A DNA stretch of 64,000 nt from Cyathus striatus (taxonomy: Eukaryota; Basidiomycota; Agaricomycetes; Agaricales; Nidulariaceae): assembly GCA_025738555.1 (NCBI GenBank), contig JAOVFP010000019.1, positions 372,001 to 436,000 on the forward strand. The letters are read 5' to 3'. The position numbers were made by a program, and so were the translations under genes. Within the stretch, counting starts at the first letter, position 1, and the number at the start of each line of letters is the position of its first letter. Below the pieces are notes generated by a model. That model did no database searches. It was not told the DNA's origin and saw only the letters and a list, made by a program, of their open reading frames with translations. Below are positions 1 to 12,971 of this stretch, in pieces.

Positions 1-806
<806 letters not shown>

Positions 807-817
807 CTATACCTAAC

Positions 818-841
818 ATTTAAGCACGCCGTGCTTAAATA
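818..841 (-). promoter_or_regulatory. TATA-like box inside a perfect inverted repeat upstream of the GMC gene
   Basis: Positions 818-828 and 830-840 are a perfect 11-bp inverted repeat (ATTTAAGCACG) with a 1-nt spacer. Its distal half overlaps a TATTTAAG box (834-841, minus strand) about 35 bp upstream of the GMC start codon. The arrangement suggests a core promoter with a dimeric binding site; that role is inference. Confidence 0.4.
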
Positions 842-2294
842 TGCAGAGAGTTGATAATAGTATCTACAGCCCAGTCTAACATCGCCCCTTCGCCCAGGCA
901 TGTAACATCACAGAGCATCCGCAGTGGATCATTGGAATGTATGAAGTAAATTGAGAGGTGATCTGAGTATACTGCTCTTTCCGTGAATTCAGCATGGTAA
1001 GTGATGCGAATCTGAATCTGATACGCGAACAATCGTGAACGGCTGGTGAATCGGCCGTTGAATTCAGAATGCTGGGGAGGCTGAGCACCAAGCGTGAGCG
1101 TCCGGAAATATCAACGATGTTGTCGGGACCCCAAAAGGTACTATCATCATCATCGATCTTCAGGTTGAGATGATGCGACTCATGCGAAACACGACTTTAA
1201 AGTTTACCTGTATCATACCCAGTTGGCAGTTCGGTAACATTAAAAGCATGTGCCAAAGATATCCCTAATAAGTAGGTATGTCGAGTCAGTTTTGTGAAGA
1301 ACTCCGAGCGCGAAAACCGATCTTTTGTCACTTTCCCCCAAATTTGCTTTGGCAGCATCCATCAAGGCCAAGTAACAGGAACTTCACGTCGAGTTGAAAT
1401 GCGGAACGTCGCTACCAAAAGTAGATGCATCATGACAAGCGCAAAACGAGGACTAGATGAGGATACTAGCACCGCACGGTGAGTCGGAGGTGACTCCACG
1501 TGAAAGTCGAACTGAGCAATTGGAAATGGCTTTCTAGACTTGCCGAAATTTTAATTCACACGCTATGTACTTATTATGGCTTACATCATATCAACTCTCG
1601 GTGGCCGGTCTGAGGTCAACCCGACGTCTGTTGTATCGGTGAACACAAGGTGAACACGACCCCAGCTCGACCAAAGTTCTTAGGATCCTCCTCAATATAG
1701 CGCTTGCTGCATTCTAAGGATGATGCCAGCGTGTTCCGTGACTAATTGGCCGGCTGTCCCGTATCAAGGGCCAACTTATCAATGCGCGGGTACTACAAAA
1801 TCCCAGATGCTAAGTTCCCTTGGGTATTAATTAACAGCCACTATGTATATAGGTTGACAGTTTTGAAATCTTGAGAGCTTATTCTGTGAATGTGGCAGAT
1901 CTGAGTACGCTTGTAAAAGCCTACACCGAACCTGAGTTATACCACGTACACCGATCAGTAAGCAGTTGTCCTTTTAGCATGCGATTTTCTAAAAATAATG
2001 TTTCAGTGACAACTAGCAGATGTACATCATCTTCAGGTCAAGTCAATGGTTAGGGTGTATCTAGATACTAAGAGATTTGTTAAGTTTTCCGAGGCGGAAC
2101 GAATGAAGCTTTGGTGCCTTGGTATCAAAAGGAGAAGGACTAGTGACCAATTTAACATGACATGTGTATTCATCTTCCTTGTAAACCATGATATTCATTT
2201 CTCATCTTCTATTTCGCTCTTCAGTCACCTCAGCTCAGGTAGCTTTGAGAAGTTCAATTTGGTCGTGCCACTAATGACAAGCAAACTCGTGGAC
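842..2294. other. Intergenic, no supported gene
   Basis: Only short open frames without recognisable domains occur here. I see no tRNA, repeat array or splice-supported gene. Confidence 0.4.
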
Positions 2295-2810
2295 TTACGG
2301 CGACATTAAAACGAGTGATGCATGTTCATCAGGTGGTCCTTCGTCTTCTTTACCTCGTTTATCATCCGCCCGAAAAGAATACAGATCATTTGAGCCTAAG
2401 TAGTAAATCACGTTCCCTCTCCTGAGTCCCAAATATATCCATCTCCAACTTGAGCAAGAATCCGCTCCAGTTCGACCGTCTAATACCGCGAGTAAATGAT
2501 GTTGGAAGTGGATATCTAATGAAGCTTCTAATTCCAGTACATCAGAGCAATTTCTATCTTGTGCGCCGGAATACCGCACATACTTCAAGTTCTGAGTATT
2601 CCACGGCGCTCTGATGAGTGCGTCTCTTCTTTGATTCAAACAATAAGTCCCTCGATCAACTGGCATTCTTGGAGAGTTTGGCGTTGATGTTTTGAAAAAA
2701 AAATCCGAATCAGAAAGATCCGAGAATATAACTTGGGTGAACTGTGATAGTGCGAATTTACGCACATAGAGATGGTAATATTTGGCGACGCCGAGGAGTA
2801 CCTGAGTCAT
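2295..2810 (-). CDS. Hypothetical open frame, 171 aa
   Basis: An uninterrupted 171-codon frame that is long for this AT-rich intergenic setting. I recognise no domain. The middle has a moderately hydrophobic stretch and the C-terminal third is charged (DDKRGKEDEG). There is no signal peptide. It could be a real exon of a larger gene or a chance frame; neighbouring sequence offers no convincing splice-linked exon. Confidence 0.25.
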   Translation of the reverse strand: MTQVLLGVAKYYHLYVRKFALSQFTQVIFSDLSDSDFFFKTSTPNSPRMPVDRGTYCLNQRRDALIRAPWNTQNLKYVRYSGAQDRNCSDVLELEASLDIHFQHHLLAVLDGRTGADSCSSWRWIYLGLRRGNVIYYLGSNDLYSFRADDKRGKEDEGPPDEHASLVLMSP

Positions 2811-3654
2811 CAGCAGAGCCAGAAGGGTGAAATTTCAAGTGCGTGCCACCATCAACGCAAAGAACGGAATTGAAAGGTCCGCTGCCAGATAGTTAATATG
2901 ATAGTGTCCACAGATTCGTACGAGGATGGCCAGAACCTCCAAAGAACTATTGATCAATCACTACAACCAAAGATACGGGCCATTAGTGCGGGCACTCACG
3001 ATTACAACAGTCTACCTCTCTAACTGCATGGAAAAGTGCACAGTTGTTGCTCCGCATTTCCATGACATGGGAATATACAGAGATCGAGGCAGGTTTTGTG
3101 GCAAATATCAGTTAAAGCTATTTGCGTTGTCGCAGGAACTTGAAGTAGACTGTTCCCACGATTCAAACCCTCGCTGGCGTAGTTGGTACTCTAAGCCTTC
3201 GCACACCAACCGAACGCCTGGGCGTGGATGTATTCATGAGACAGAATGCGATGCAGCTAGGTTCTCGGTCCACTATTAATGCATCACGACTCGCCAATGA
3301 TCCATAAATTTGTATCAATGAGCCAAGTCCGGCTACTACTACGTGCGATCTCGAAAGCTCAGTATAGCTGTAACAGAAAGCTGTTGCAATGCTATTCAGT
3401 GACTACCAGGGGAACTAGTAAGTCGCAAACACCATGTGCATGTGCGTTTCCAGAAACTCTGTCTGGGCTTTTACCAGTCCTACCTCACCGAAAGGACCTT
3501 GGCTGTTCTCAAACTGTCCTTCCCGTGTCTGTAACAGTGACCCGTATATTGTATTTCATTTACAATATTCTACAAGTGTAGGCACATCGGTATTATTGGG
3601 CCAAGAAATCACTTTACTTTAACACTACACTGGTATCTGGGCTTGCTATCGAAG
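2811..3654. other. Intergenic, no supported gene
   Basis: Two plus-strand frames of about 100 codons (2926-3279 and 3279-3581) are open but carry no motif I recognise and no conserved neighbour. I do not call them genes. Confidence 0.35.
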
Positions 3655-4611
3655 CTAATCTGATTCGTCACTGTTTGAGTATTCGTCGCTGTCTGTGTAC
3701 ATGTATCCGTCTCCTTCTGAGTTCGAGCCGTCCGAATGGCTGTCCAAAGACAGATTATAACCACCCCATTGACAACGATTAAAGTCAACTTCTCCTTTTG
3801 TCACCCTCTCTTGCCACATGTCAATGGCCATGTGTGGCGGACGCATTACTTGAATCTTTGGATCTAGTGCCTTCCATCCCCGTACTCGGCGTTTTTCGCG
3901 ATTCATCTCGACATTATCTTCGCCAATAAGTATTGTCACAGACTGGAGAGCTTCAATACTCTTCAAGAGATAATCGAGATCTTCTAATAACATATCGTTA
4001 TCGTCTCCAACGGCTACTGTAAGGTGTGCGAGTGCTGGCAGTAACGGAAACACGACCAGAGGGAGAGATTCTTCATAAATAATGGGGATGATGGAGAGAT
4101 GTTTGACTTGAGGAAGCTCGCATTTCAAGTCGTTTAACATGTCGAGGTGCATTTCGAGGGTTTGGAGAGGTAGCGCCGTCACGTAATCCCAAATGATTGG
4201 GTCATACTCCTTAGACCAAATGCCCAAGTCCCGAGTTCCAGTGCAGACCTTAAGAAGACGTAAAGAGAACCCCAAGGAAACGTCTATGAAAAGGACATTC
4301 TTGACGGAATCGTGAAAAAACTGCGGAGATTTGGACTGCAACGCGAATTCGAATGAGTTTTGCGCTATTATCCCTTCCGATGATTCGTAGTCGGCAACGA
4401 TAAGACGAAACTTGAGAGTTTCATAGAAGATGGGCTCTATGCTTTCGTGGATGTCAGTCAACTAACACGCGCAATACAACAGTAGGTCTCGCCATTTTTG
4501 AACTCGTTTAGAAACAGTTGCTAAGTGAACATCTGCTGGACAAAATGGAGCGGTGAGTACTACCCATCGAAATATGTCGTCCTCTATTTCAGGTGGAAAG
4601 TAGAATGACAT
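3655..4611 (-). CDS. F-box-like Agaricomycete protein, copy 1
   Basis: Member of a mushroom-specific family with a degenerate F-box at the N-terminus and a repeat-like body; related F-box proteins recruit substrates to SCF ubiquitin ligases. Exon 1 (about 4495-4611) begins MSFYFPPEIEDDIFRWV and contains HLATVSKRVQKW, the helix usually followed directly by IEPIFYETL, which opens the main exon (3655-about 4445, 268 aa with its upstream Met). The C-terminus is an acidic tail (DSDEYSNSDESD). Between the exons, the position homologous to a GTGAG donor in copy 3 reads GCGAG here. The splice is therefore GC-AG or defective, and I could not settle its phase. Two further copies at 7.2 and 28.7 kb are clearly broken, which makes this the best candidate for a functional member. 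Confidence 0.6.
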
Positions 4612-6087
4612 CGGTGGGGATCAAGGGAGTTGAAATAGCGCGTGGATCTTTTGGCGAACTTGAACAAACCAATGAAAAATCTTAAAAGCGATTCATCATG
4701 TGATCGTGTTGTTTAGCACTATTTCCTATAGAGAAGGCCAACAGACTCATATCAACAACTTGGTGTTTTCCGCAAGCTTTCCCAGGCTCCTAAAGCGCTA
4801 AAGCACTAACTAAATATTAAATCCGTCCACACCAGCACTCCGTCCAACTCCGTCAACACTTTGTATCCGATTTGCCGTATCTCTCAACGTCCCTCACGAG
4901 CGAGGCTACAAAAGCATGAGCTTTTGAAGTTTTAAATAACTCTCAACCGCGATAACAATTGTGATAGTTATAGTCTAAAGCTATTGACTGTCGCACAACA
5001 CATCCGTCTCAGGGAGTAGTACTATTATGAAAGGGACTATAAGCTACTGTGTACAGAAGGTAATAGAATTAAAGTTAAGGTAAAGGTTATACAATGGAGT
5101 CATATTTAGCACTCCTTATTAGCTAGTACTTATGTATTTTAGCTATCGAATGAAAGGCTGCTGTGTCGGAACAGCCTCACTGAATGACGACGCGTGACAG
5201 GACAATAGTATCTTCGTTGCAGCAGTAAGGAAACGGCCGTTACATACGATAAATAGGAATATACGTACCTTCATTGCAGCAGTAAGGAAACGGCAATGAA
5301 GGGGGAAGAAATGCGGACTGTTTATATACAAAAGGGATGATAATGGTGTGATCAAATAAGTGCCTAGGGGAACGGTTGGATAGGAGAGAGAGAACAAGAG
5401 AAAAGGTATTGGAAAGAGGGAGGAAAGGTATTGGAATAAGATAGCGTCATGAGATGAGAAGAGAGGAGGAAAGGGTAGTAAACAAGAGAGTGCTCGGCAC
5501 GCATGTGTCGAGTATTTGACATGCAGTCATGTGGTGAGATTGGTGGTAGCCAGGCTTACATCGAAGTCCTTTTAATAGCCTTTGATGTTTTCACCTTCTC
5601 TAACTTTCAAGTTGCTGCGACCATTACTATTTTACAAAGGAAACGTGAGCCTTTGATTTCTTTGCCAGCCTACAATGCACATATTAATAATAGTATCGAC
5701 TTTAGACAATCTCGGCATCGATAGAGTCTAATACGTACTGTCATAGCAAGAAGCGGCACACGTGTAAGCAATATATTAATAACCGCTAGTGCAATTCAAT
5801 TCCAATGTAAGCATCACAGCAGACATAGTTACTTATCCAGAACCGTAGAAAGGTGTTTAAATTCTCTGGGCGTCTTTTGTTACCGTAATCTGAGAGACAT
5901 CGTGACAGTCCTAAATTTTATACAGTCGCCTGGGAGAAATCGAAGACGTCGATGGTGCTCATACCGATCATACACCTGCCTCGAGGAACATTTCTACGTC
6001 ATTTTACACTATACAGGTTGTACAAAATGACATTGATTTCATACCTGTAGCCACTAAAATATGAAAGGGCCTAAACACGTTGGTTAA
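4612..6087. other. Intergenic with a short direct repeat
   Basis: No supported gene. A 26-bp direct repeat ending in GCAGCAGTAAGGAAACGGC occurs at about 5212-5237 and again at about 5269-5295. The rest is AT-rich and featureless to my reading. Confidence 0.4.
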
Positions 6088-6147
6088 ATGGGTACAGTGC
6101 TGGTCAGTATTTCTTCGTGTTCATATGGCCACCGAAGAGGTAATACC

Positions 6148-6155
6148 TATAAAAG
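6148..6155 (+). promoter_or_regulatory. TATA box of the inhibitor-like gene at 6241
   Basis: TATAAAAG lies 86 bp upstream of the start codon. The four related genes further right have TATTTAAG-type boxes at a comparable distance of 85-90 bp. Confidence 0.5.
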
Positions 6156-6240
6156 CCGATCACTCATACTAAGTTATGATCCCATACCCTTTCTTCCCCA
6201 CTCCCCTATTCCTCGGATTATTATCAAATTACTATCGAGT

Positions 6241-6864
6241 ATGTCAATCAATCAAGGAATATACTACATTCAATACAAACGGACTGGAGAGTACCTATCC
6301 CAGTCAGACAATAACGAGATTATTCTCGTACCCGAACAACAAAGACATGTAAGCCAAATATTACTAGATTTGAAATGCACGCTGACTACGTAGTAGCAGT
6401 GGGAGGTTCTGCCATGCCCTGACTCAACATATGCCATGAAAGACTTAAGAGATGTCGGAAGGCCCCAATACCTATCCCTTCGAAGTATAGGTGTAGAGGT
6501 GCCTCTTGTGGCTAGAAATAATCCTTTCGAGTGGCGTATTGAACGTGTTACTGATGCTGGTGACAATGTATTCCAGTAAGTAATACCTTCTGCCATCCTG
6601 GAAAATGCTTGCTTACAATTTAATGGCACCAAGTATGGTAATTCCTGGTGGACCAATAGAAGAACTCGGGCACGAGCTCGCTGCCGACAAGTCTCGCTTC
6701 CAACACTGTCCACCCAAGGTCAGTACCAGGGCACGCTCCCCTCAACACTCACTGAAACATGGTATTAGATCGTCTTGAAACCGTTCGATGCGTGCGATGT
6801 GTATCAAGCATGGATTTTCAAAAGTGTTGATGGGACAGGTACCGGTTCTGAATTAGCACGATAA
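6241..6864 (+). CDS. Small beta-trefoil-like protein (possible I66/mycocypin-type protease inhibitor), copy A, intact
   Basis: Four exons: 6241-6351, 6400-6575, 6634-6718 and 6769-6864, giving 155 aa with no signal peptide. Intron phases 0, 2 and 0 are identical to those of the four other copies in this window, which supports the model strongly. Conserved family features are GIYYIQ near the N-terminus, NPFEWRIE after exon-2 position 45, VIPGGPI opening exon 3, ELAADK, and QAWIFKS near the C-terminus. The three W-terminated segments suggest a beta-trefoil, as in basidiomycete I66 serine protease inhibitors and mycocypins; that assignment is inference from length, cytosolic nature and pattern. 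This copy is the most diverged of the five and lacks the YTIQN segment of the others. Confidence 0.7.
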
Positions 6865-7233
6865 ATATGGTTGCGACAGTTCTGGTTCATTGAGCTCGTT
6901 TCCATTTTCGACCTGCGTTGGCAGTTGTGGTCGGTTCCTTTCAAGCCTATAGGCCATGTCATTCATCTCCCTCTCCAATTCCGTGTACTTAATAGATTCA
7001 GATTAATTAGCGTCCGTGAACAAACTTCAACGTCCAGCTTCCAGTGTGCGAGTAGGCAACTAATTTGAATATAAATTGACTTAAATTGTTCTCGTTTCAT
7101 GACTTCATCCATCCGAAAGAGCCGAATGGACCAACAAATATTACGAATTTCAATAGTATTACTTGTGCGGGGAGGAGATGGAGATATATAGTCTGCGATG
7201 CCTGGATGAGGCATCCTCCTCCTTTATTAGTAA
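6865..7233. other. Intergenic, nothing recognised
   Basis: Short spacer between the convergent copy A and the F-box-like relic. No RNA gene or repeat is seen. Confidence 0.4.
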
Positions 7234-7990
7234 TTAGTAATAGCTAGATTTACTATCATAGTCAGAGCTACTATCATCGTCCATATCATAGCCTTCCGAC
7301 AGTTTATTTCCATAATGCGAGTGCCGGTCATCAATATCGATCACCTCGCTGTCCATCCTTTCCTGCCATATTTCAATGGGTTCTGCATCGGAGTCCGAAT
7401 ACAAAACTACGATCCTCGAGTCCAGGGCTTTCCATGTTTTAACCTGGCAATCAATTGTATGATCCAACACCAACTCGCAGTCAACGAAGATGAAAATGGA
7501 CTGAAGGTGTTTGGGATTCTGGATGAGAATATTTAGATTGCTCAGTACCACTATCGAAGATACAACTGTCATTGAGACATGTATAAATGCTGGTAACATC
7601 CAAATCCCAGCCGCTGAAATTTCCTTTCGCGCATTGAAGAACCGTGGATCTATGGTTAGATATATTAAATGAGGAAGTTCTCGTCTCAGCTTGGATAACA
7701 TGTGCAGTGTGTCATATGTTGACTCTAGGGAGCGAAGTGGTTGTACTGTGATCCGTTCCCAAATAGCCGTATCTGCGTGTTCAGACCAATCGCCAGGTGC
7801 TGGATACTGTCGCACACAGAAAGCACATCTAGAATAAACTTCCTGGAAACCTCCTTTCCCACAAAACAAACAATTTTGACGTATTTCTGGAAAAACCTTT
7901 TGGGTATAGACTTTAAAGCAGCTTTGAAGCGCAATATTCCAAGAGGTGTCAGATCCTTCGATCTGGCACGTGTATTAGGTAAGGGGGTAG
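7234..7990 (-). pseudogene. F-box-like Agaricomycete protein, copy 2, frameshifted and truncated
   Basis: Homologous to copy 1. The segment FFQKYVKIVCFVG (copy 1: FFHDSVKNVLFI) runs in one frame to SIQHLAI, then the homology continues in another frame with WSEHADTAIWERI (copy 1: WSKEYDPIIWDYV). A single missing T near 7785 explains the switch. The C-terminus is again acidic/serine-rich (DDDSSSDYDSKSSYY). No N-terminal F-box exon is present before the transposon boundary at 8018, so the transposon may have separated it. The lesion makes this copy a pseudogene unless it is a sequencing error. Confidence 0.6.
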
Positions 7991-8018
7991 GGGGGGGGTA
8001 CCCTACGAATTTGGTTTA

Positions 8019-8053
8019 TGGAGCGGTTCACCTAAACACCGCTACTTTTGTAT
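8019..8053 (+). repeat. Left terminal inverted repeat of element 1
   Basis: Begins TGGAGCGGTTCACC after the TA dinucleotide and matches the reverse complement of 20035-20069. Confidence 0.85.
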
Positions 8054-10556
8054 AGCGGCCAATTTCCTGTTTGAAAAATTTTGAGTTAGGCGCCCGCAGG
8101 GCGCGCGTGCGCGCTGCGCCTGCAACGTGGGGGTGGATATTACTACATAGTATAGTAGAATGTGTTTCCTACTAAATTACAAATTTACCAAGCGTTTTAA
8201 GTTTTTTTTTCTGTTACTACTCATCTGCGTGCACACCATGGGTCGACCCAAGAAGAAACAGCTTGAAAAACTATCACATGCGCGGTCAGTGAAGGCTGAT
8301 AAAGCTGCCGCAAAACGACATAGAGCATCTACCACCCTGGAATCAAGTCCAATGGCAACCAGCAGAACCCACACCATGACTATCCAAGAACCCAATGACG
8401 ATGCACCAGCAGAGACTGATGAATGCACTTGGGATGGATCTGTTAATCACTGGACACTAGTGAATGACTCGGATGATTCAGATTACTCGGAGTCAGAGGA
8501 TACCACAGGACTATCAAGCTCTGAAACTGATTCTGATGACGAGTTCAATGAGCTTGAGGGGGAAGAATTGGTGAAAAACTTGGAGAAGCAGGTTCAGCAT
8601 GAGGTTGAAGAGCTTGAGCGATGCCATATAACAGGATATGAAGCTATACAACGAAAAATAAGCAAAAAAGAGCGGAATAAAGCTGAAAGAACACATGCAC
8701 GGGGGGTGTACACAGGAAAATCAGATCGCACCAAGAGGCGTCATAACAAAAAGGTTCGAGATAAAGAGGTAACTGATTCTGTGCTTCGTAAGAGGTATGT
8801 TCATAAGCTTTAAATTGCTATAAAGTCACTAACCAGTTTTAAAGTCAAAGTGCAACTCTAATGCGGTCATATTTTGCTCCAAAACAAAATGAGGCTTCTG
8901 TCCCACAGACAAGCAATGGAGATTCTGATATAGAGTTGCTATCTGAGCCCCCTGTCAGTATAGGTGCAGGTGCCTTACCTGATTTCACCGAGATATTTAC
9001 CAGTTACACATCTGATATGTCAGCTGTGGATAGCAGTTCATCAGATGATGAGCACGAGCCAGCTGTCAACCAAGATCACCAACATAATATACAACCTCCT
9101 CCACCTTTCAAGTGACGAAAATTTGAAGTATCAGTAAAGGAGCAGCGCGCATCCTCAAAAAGAAGAAAGATGGATGAACTTCAGGCTGCCTATGTTGCCA
9201 TTGACAAATTAATTCGATCCAAAAAGGCCCAATTTGATTGTGGTTCTCATAGCCTCTAAGCATATCATGCAAAAACAATAAAAGAGTATTTACATATGAT
9301 ATTACACAATGGGCGGAAGAAGATTGATGCATCGGAAAGAGCAGCGGAGTGTGAGGGATTTTCGCCACACTGGGGGGAAGACTTGTCAGGAAATGGGCAG
9401 CAAAATGGATTGAACATCAAGAGTTACCAGCATCACAATGGGGATGCCACACCAAAACATTCTCTCTTCTTGACAATCCCAATGTTCGTGCAGAGGTTTG
9501 CTCATATGTGCACTCTAACAAGTGGGCAATGAACCCAGAAAAACTTGTTGAATTTAGTAAACAGCGCATGGTACCAGAGGTAGCAAGGAAATACCTTGAA
9601 AAAATTGTCAACGATGAAATGCCACAGGGTTTAAAGCGTTACATGGATGAAGAACTTCTGCCTTGATATTGTTTAAAGCCTGGAAAAAAGGGTATTAGCA
9701 TTTCAACAGCCACTCACATGCTTCATAGAGAAGGATTCCAATATACAGAGCACAAGAAGGCCATCTATTATGATGGACATGAACAGCCAGATATAATTGG
9801 TGATCGTCAAGAGAGATACTTACCTGAAATGGCTCATCACCATTCTCGAACTGCAGAGTACTCCATTGAAGATATAACAAAGGAGATTATTAAGCAACTG
9901 AAAGAAGGCGAACAGCATCTTGTGGTTTGTGCACATGATGAAATGACTGTACAGGCAAATGATGGTAAGAAGAGCAGCTGGGTTCTCAATGGGGAATTTC
10001 CAATAAGAAAAAAAGGTGTTGGCCGTGGAATACATCACAGTGAAGTCATTTGTTCAACAGTCAGGTGGTTGAAGGAAGGGAGTCAGAGTATGGAGTATGG
10101 AAAGAACTATGATGGGTACTGGAATGGGGAATTGTTTGTGAAACAGGTGAATGTTAAAGTTAAATATGGTATTGTTGCAATTACTCACATACAAATTTCT
10201 CCAGATGCATGAACACATTATTCCTGCATTTGAAAAGGCCCATGGTCCAAACTTTCAGGCACTTTTCTTGATAGACAACTCCCAAGGTCATTCTGCATAT
10301 GCCAAAGATGCACTATTAACATCAAGAATGAATATGCGGCCTGGGGGAAAGCAAGCATATATGTGTGATGGTTGGTATATCAAGAATGGAGAGAAAGTTA
10401 CTCAACAAATGGTATTTCCCACTAACCACCCCAAGTTTCCTGGTCTTCAAAAGGGAATGCATCAAATTCTTGAAGAACATGGACTATGGACCGAAAAATT
10501 GCACATGGAATGTAACAAGAAATGTAAATTTGATGCAACATCTTGTTGTGCAAAAT

Positions 10557-11232
10557 TGTCATATCTGTGACAAAGCCCCTAGGACCGATGCAAGTCTGTT
10601 ATGTTTTCATCTGAGGATTGTACGTTTCCTCTGGACTGTATACATTTGTTATAAAAGGAACTCTTACTTACTTAATGTTTACTTGTCATTGTTTACTTGT
10701 CCCTTCCCTTTATTATTACTATTCATTCTATGCCTTTCCATTCTTTCTAGTTCATTCTATAACTCCCGTCCCCATTAGTTTTACCCCGTTCCTCATCATC
10801 ACTGTAACTATTGGTGTTATACGTTGACTGTAATCTAGAGGCGTGAAACTAGTCTACTGTAGTCTACATTCTCTGGAGTTACTTATCCCTCAGTATGCCA
10901 CAAACCCATAGACACTAACTCCCTCCGCATCCGGGACAAAGTAAATACTATATAAACTACTCTATATTCTAAGTAGACTACAGTTTCGAATCAACTACAT
11001 TAATACCCTTTCCTTCGCTTGGGACTTGTTCCAACTCCGAGTTATCAGCATCAGCTCCGCCTTCTTCTAAATACAGAACGAGAAGTTCAAGGGGCACAAC
11101 ATATAAGTTGAAGCCAATGTTCCATTACTCCTGTACTTCGTTCATTACCCCCAAGCCGTTTACTTATGTGCTCTCTCATTGTTAGACCCTTCTTCGTGGT
11201 TCAACCCTTAGTGGTTGGAATGGGACATGACA
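10557..11232 (+). repeat. Left LTR of the chromovirus
   Basis: 676 bp, starting TGTCATATCTGTGACAAAG and ending GGGACATGACA. It is nearly identical to 18776-19442; differences are mostly transitions. Confidence 0.92.
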
Positions 11233-11285
11233 GTATTCGAAACTCACTTCCTTGAATCTTCTCCGCTTGTTTTTGTTTTCTTCCA

Positions 11286-12971
11286 ATGGCTACACATACT
11301 GAAACTGCACACCAATGCAGTTATCAGCAGCAGACTGTTCCACTGCAAGCCCGACACAGTAACCGTTTGGCTTCACAGCAATCTGCTACTGCCACCAGTA
11401 CTCCGGCCGTTCCTAGGCCTCTTTCTGTCTCTCGTTCTCCTGTTCCGGAATTGGCCAGTGCATTGGTCTCAAGAATTCCCATCTTGGCCAGATGCGCTCA
11501 ACGTGTGCTGCAACCAGCATTCAAGTACGTCAGCACTGCCTGACCTATGCCATTAGTATTTCCTTTTGACCCGACACTCATCCCACATGCCACCATTGAC
11601 TCCGACCCGCGAGCTACAACTCCGGTTCTAGCACCTCCTAAAGCACCTATACCTTCAGGTGCTGGGAGCGCTCTGCCACCACCACCACCAGGAGATAATG
11701 GCAATGGGGGCAATGGTTATGAACCTTCTGATGACGGCTCCAATCATGAGCCCTCTGATAATGATTCTCAGTTTGGTGATGTCGAGGATGAAGTACCTCC
11801 CTCGGATCACAATGATCCTGCAGGCCCTGGAGGAAATTCTCCTGGAGGGCCTGGCCGAAATGGAGGTTCTGTTCCCTCATCTCATGGCTCATCTCGCGCA
11901 TCCTCACGCCACTCTCGTCAACGCCGTTATGATGGAGAGGATGTGGTCAGCACTCTCACTACCATTGTAGAGCGCATCATGGATTGACCACCTCCCCCTC
12001 CTTCACCACATGACAAGAAAGTTCATGTGCCTGATATTTTTGATGGCTCTAGCACCGACAAGCTAGATGCTTTCTTGACTCAGTGCTGCTTGAATTTTAG
12101 AAACAACCCCCATCTCTACAACAGTGACCAGGTGAAAGTTGATTATACTTTGACTTTCCTCAGGGGAGCTGCAGGGGCGTTGTTTAGTACACACCTCAAC
12201 AAGGACGTTTATGAGTGCTGGATGGATGATTGGCTCTTTTTCATTAGTTTGCTCCGGACTCATTTCGATCAAACTAACCTGCGTGCAGAAGCTGAATTAG
12301 AGATTCGTGCATTGAAGATGGAAAACCACCATCGCATCACTTCATACGAAATTGATTTCAACAAGTACGCTACCTTGTTGAACTGGGACAATCCTTCCCT
12401 CATCTCACAATACTACTATGGTCTCTGTCCATGCATTAAGGACAAGATCTTGGGTAGGGAAATCCCTCAACCCGAATCCCTTCAACCTATGAAGGCTTTG
12501 GCCCAAGGTTTTGATCAGCATCACTGGGAGCGCAACACTGAGCATTCCATTGAGGAAAGGTGCCATAAGCTACCTGCTCCGCCTATGAGGACTTTTCCTC
12601 CGGCTGCTAGTAATCAGTGCCGGGGAACATTTCCCTCTAGGCCAGCTGCCTCAACCTCTAGTACTGCTCAGATAAACCCTCCCAGCACTTCCTCTGGTTC
12701 TTCGCCCCACAGACCCAACAGGAGCCAACCTAGGCCTCCTGCCTCTCAGGCTCCTGACCTAACTGGTAAGCTTGGGCCTGATGGCAAGTTACTCCCAGAG
12801 GAATGCAAGCATCGCTTGGATAACAAGCTCTGCTTGTTTTGTGCCAGACCTGGCCACATGGCCAAGGATTGCCACAAGGCTACCTCCATGGCTGCAAGAG
12901 CCCATGCTGCTGCTATTTCCCCTGAGGCATCTGCCTCAGTGAGCCCCAAGAAAGGGAGTTCAAAAAAATAG
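11286..12971 (+). pseudogene. gag: gag of the chromovirus (two internal TGA stops)
   Basis: A single frame of about 561 codons, interrupted only by TGA at 11541-11543 and 11985-11987. The N-terminus is Ser/Pro/Ala-rich. The middle has the retrotransposon capsid fold region (VPDIFDGSSTDKLDAF, then FRNNPHLYNSDQVKVDYT). A proline/serine linker follows, and a CCHC zinc knuckle (CLFCARPGHMAKDC, 12832-12873) binds RNA. The frame ends at TAG 12969-12971, immediately after seven A residues that form a frameshift site. Both internal stops could be CGA codons changed to TGA. Confidence 0.85.
12962..12968 (+). promoter_or_regulatory. -1 ribosomal frameshift heptamer (A AAA AAA) between gag and pol
   Basis: In the gag frame the codons read TCA AAA AAA TAG, so A_AAA_AAA sits in the X_XXY_YYZ phase directly before the gag stop. 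A -1 slip enters the pol frame (ATA GAG CGC...), which stays open to protease. Both frame relation and motif fit classical -1 frameshifting. Confidence 0.7.

Noticed and set aside
2926..3581. Two plus-strand frames of 117 and 100 codons
   Set aside because: No recognisable motif or homologous copy in the window; likely chance.
7985..8003. G-rich run as a telomeric or quadruplex element
   Set aside because: A single short run without repeat periodicity; it may be slippage next to the transposon.
11233..11250. tRNA primer-binding site after the left LTR
   Set aside because: The sequence does not begin with TGG, and I could not match it to a tRNA 3' end.
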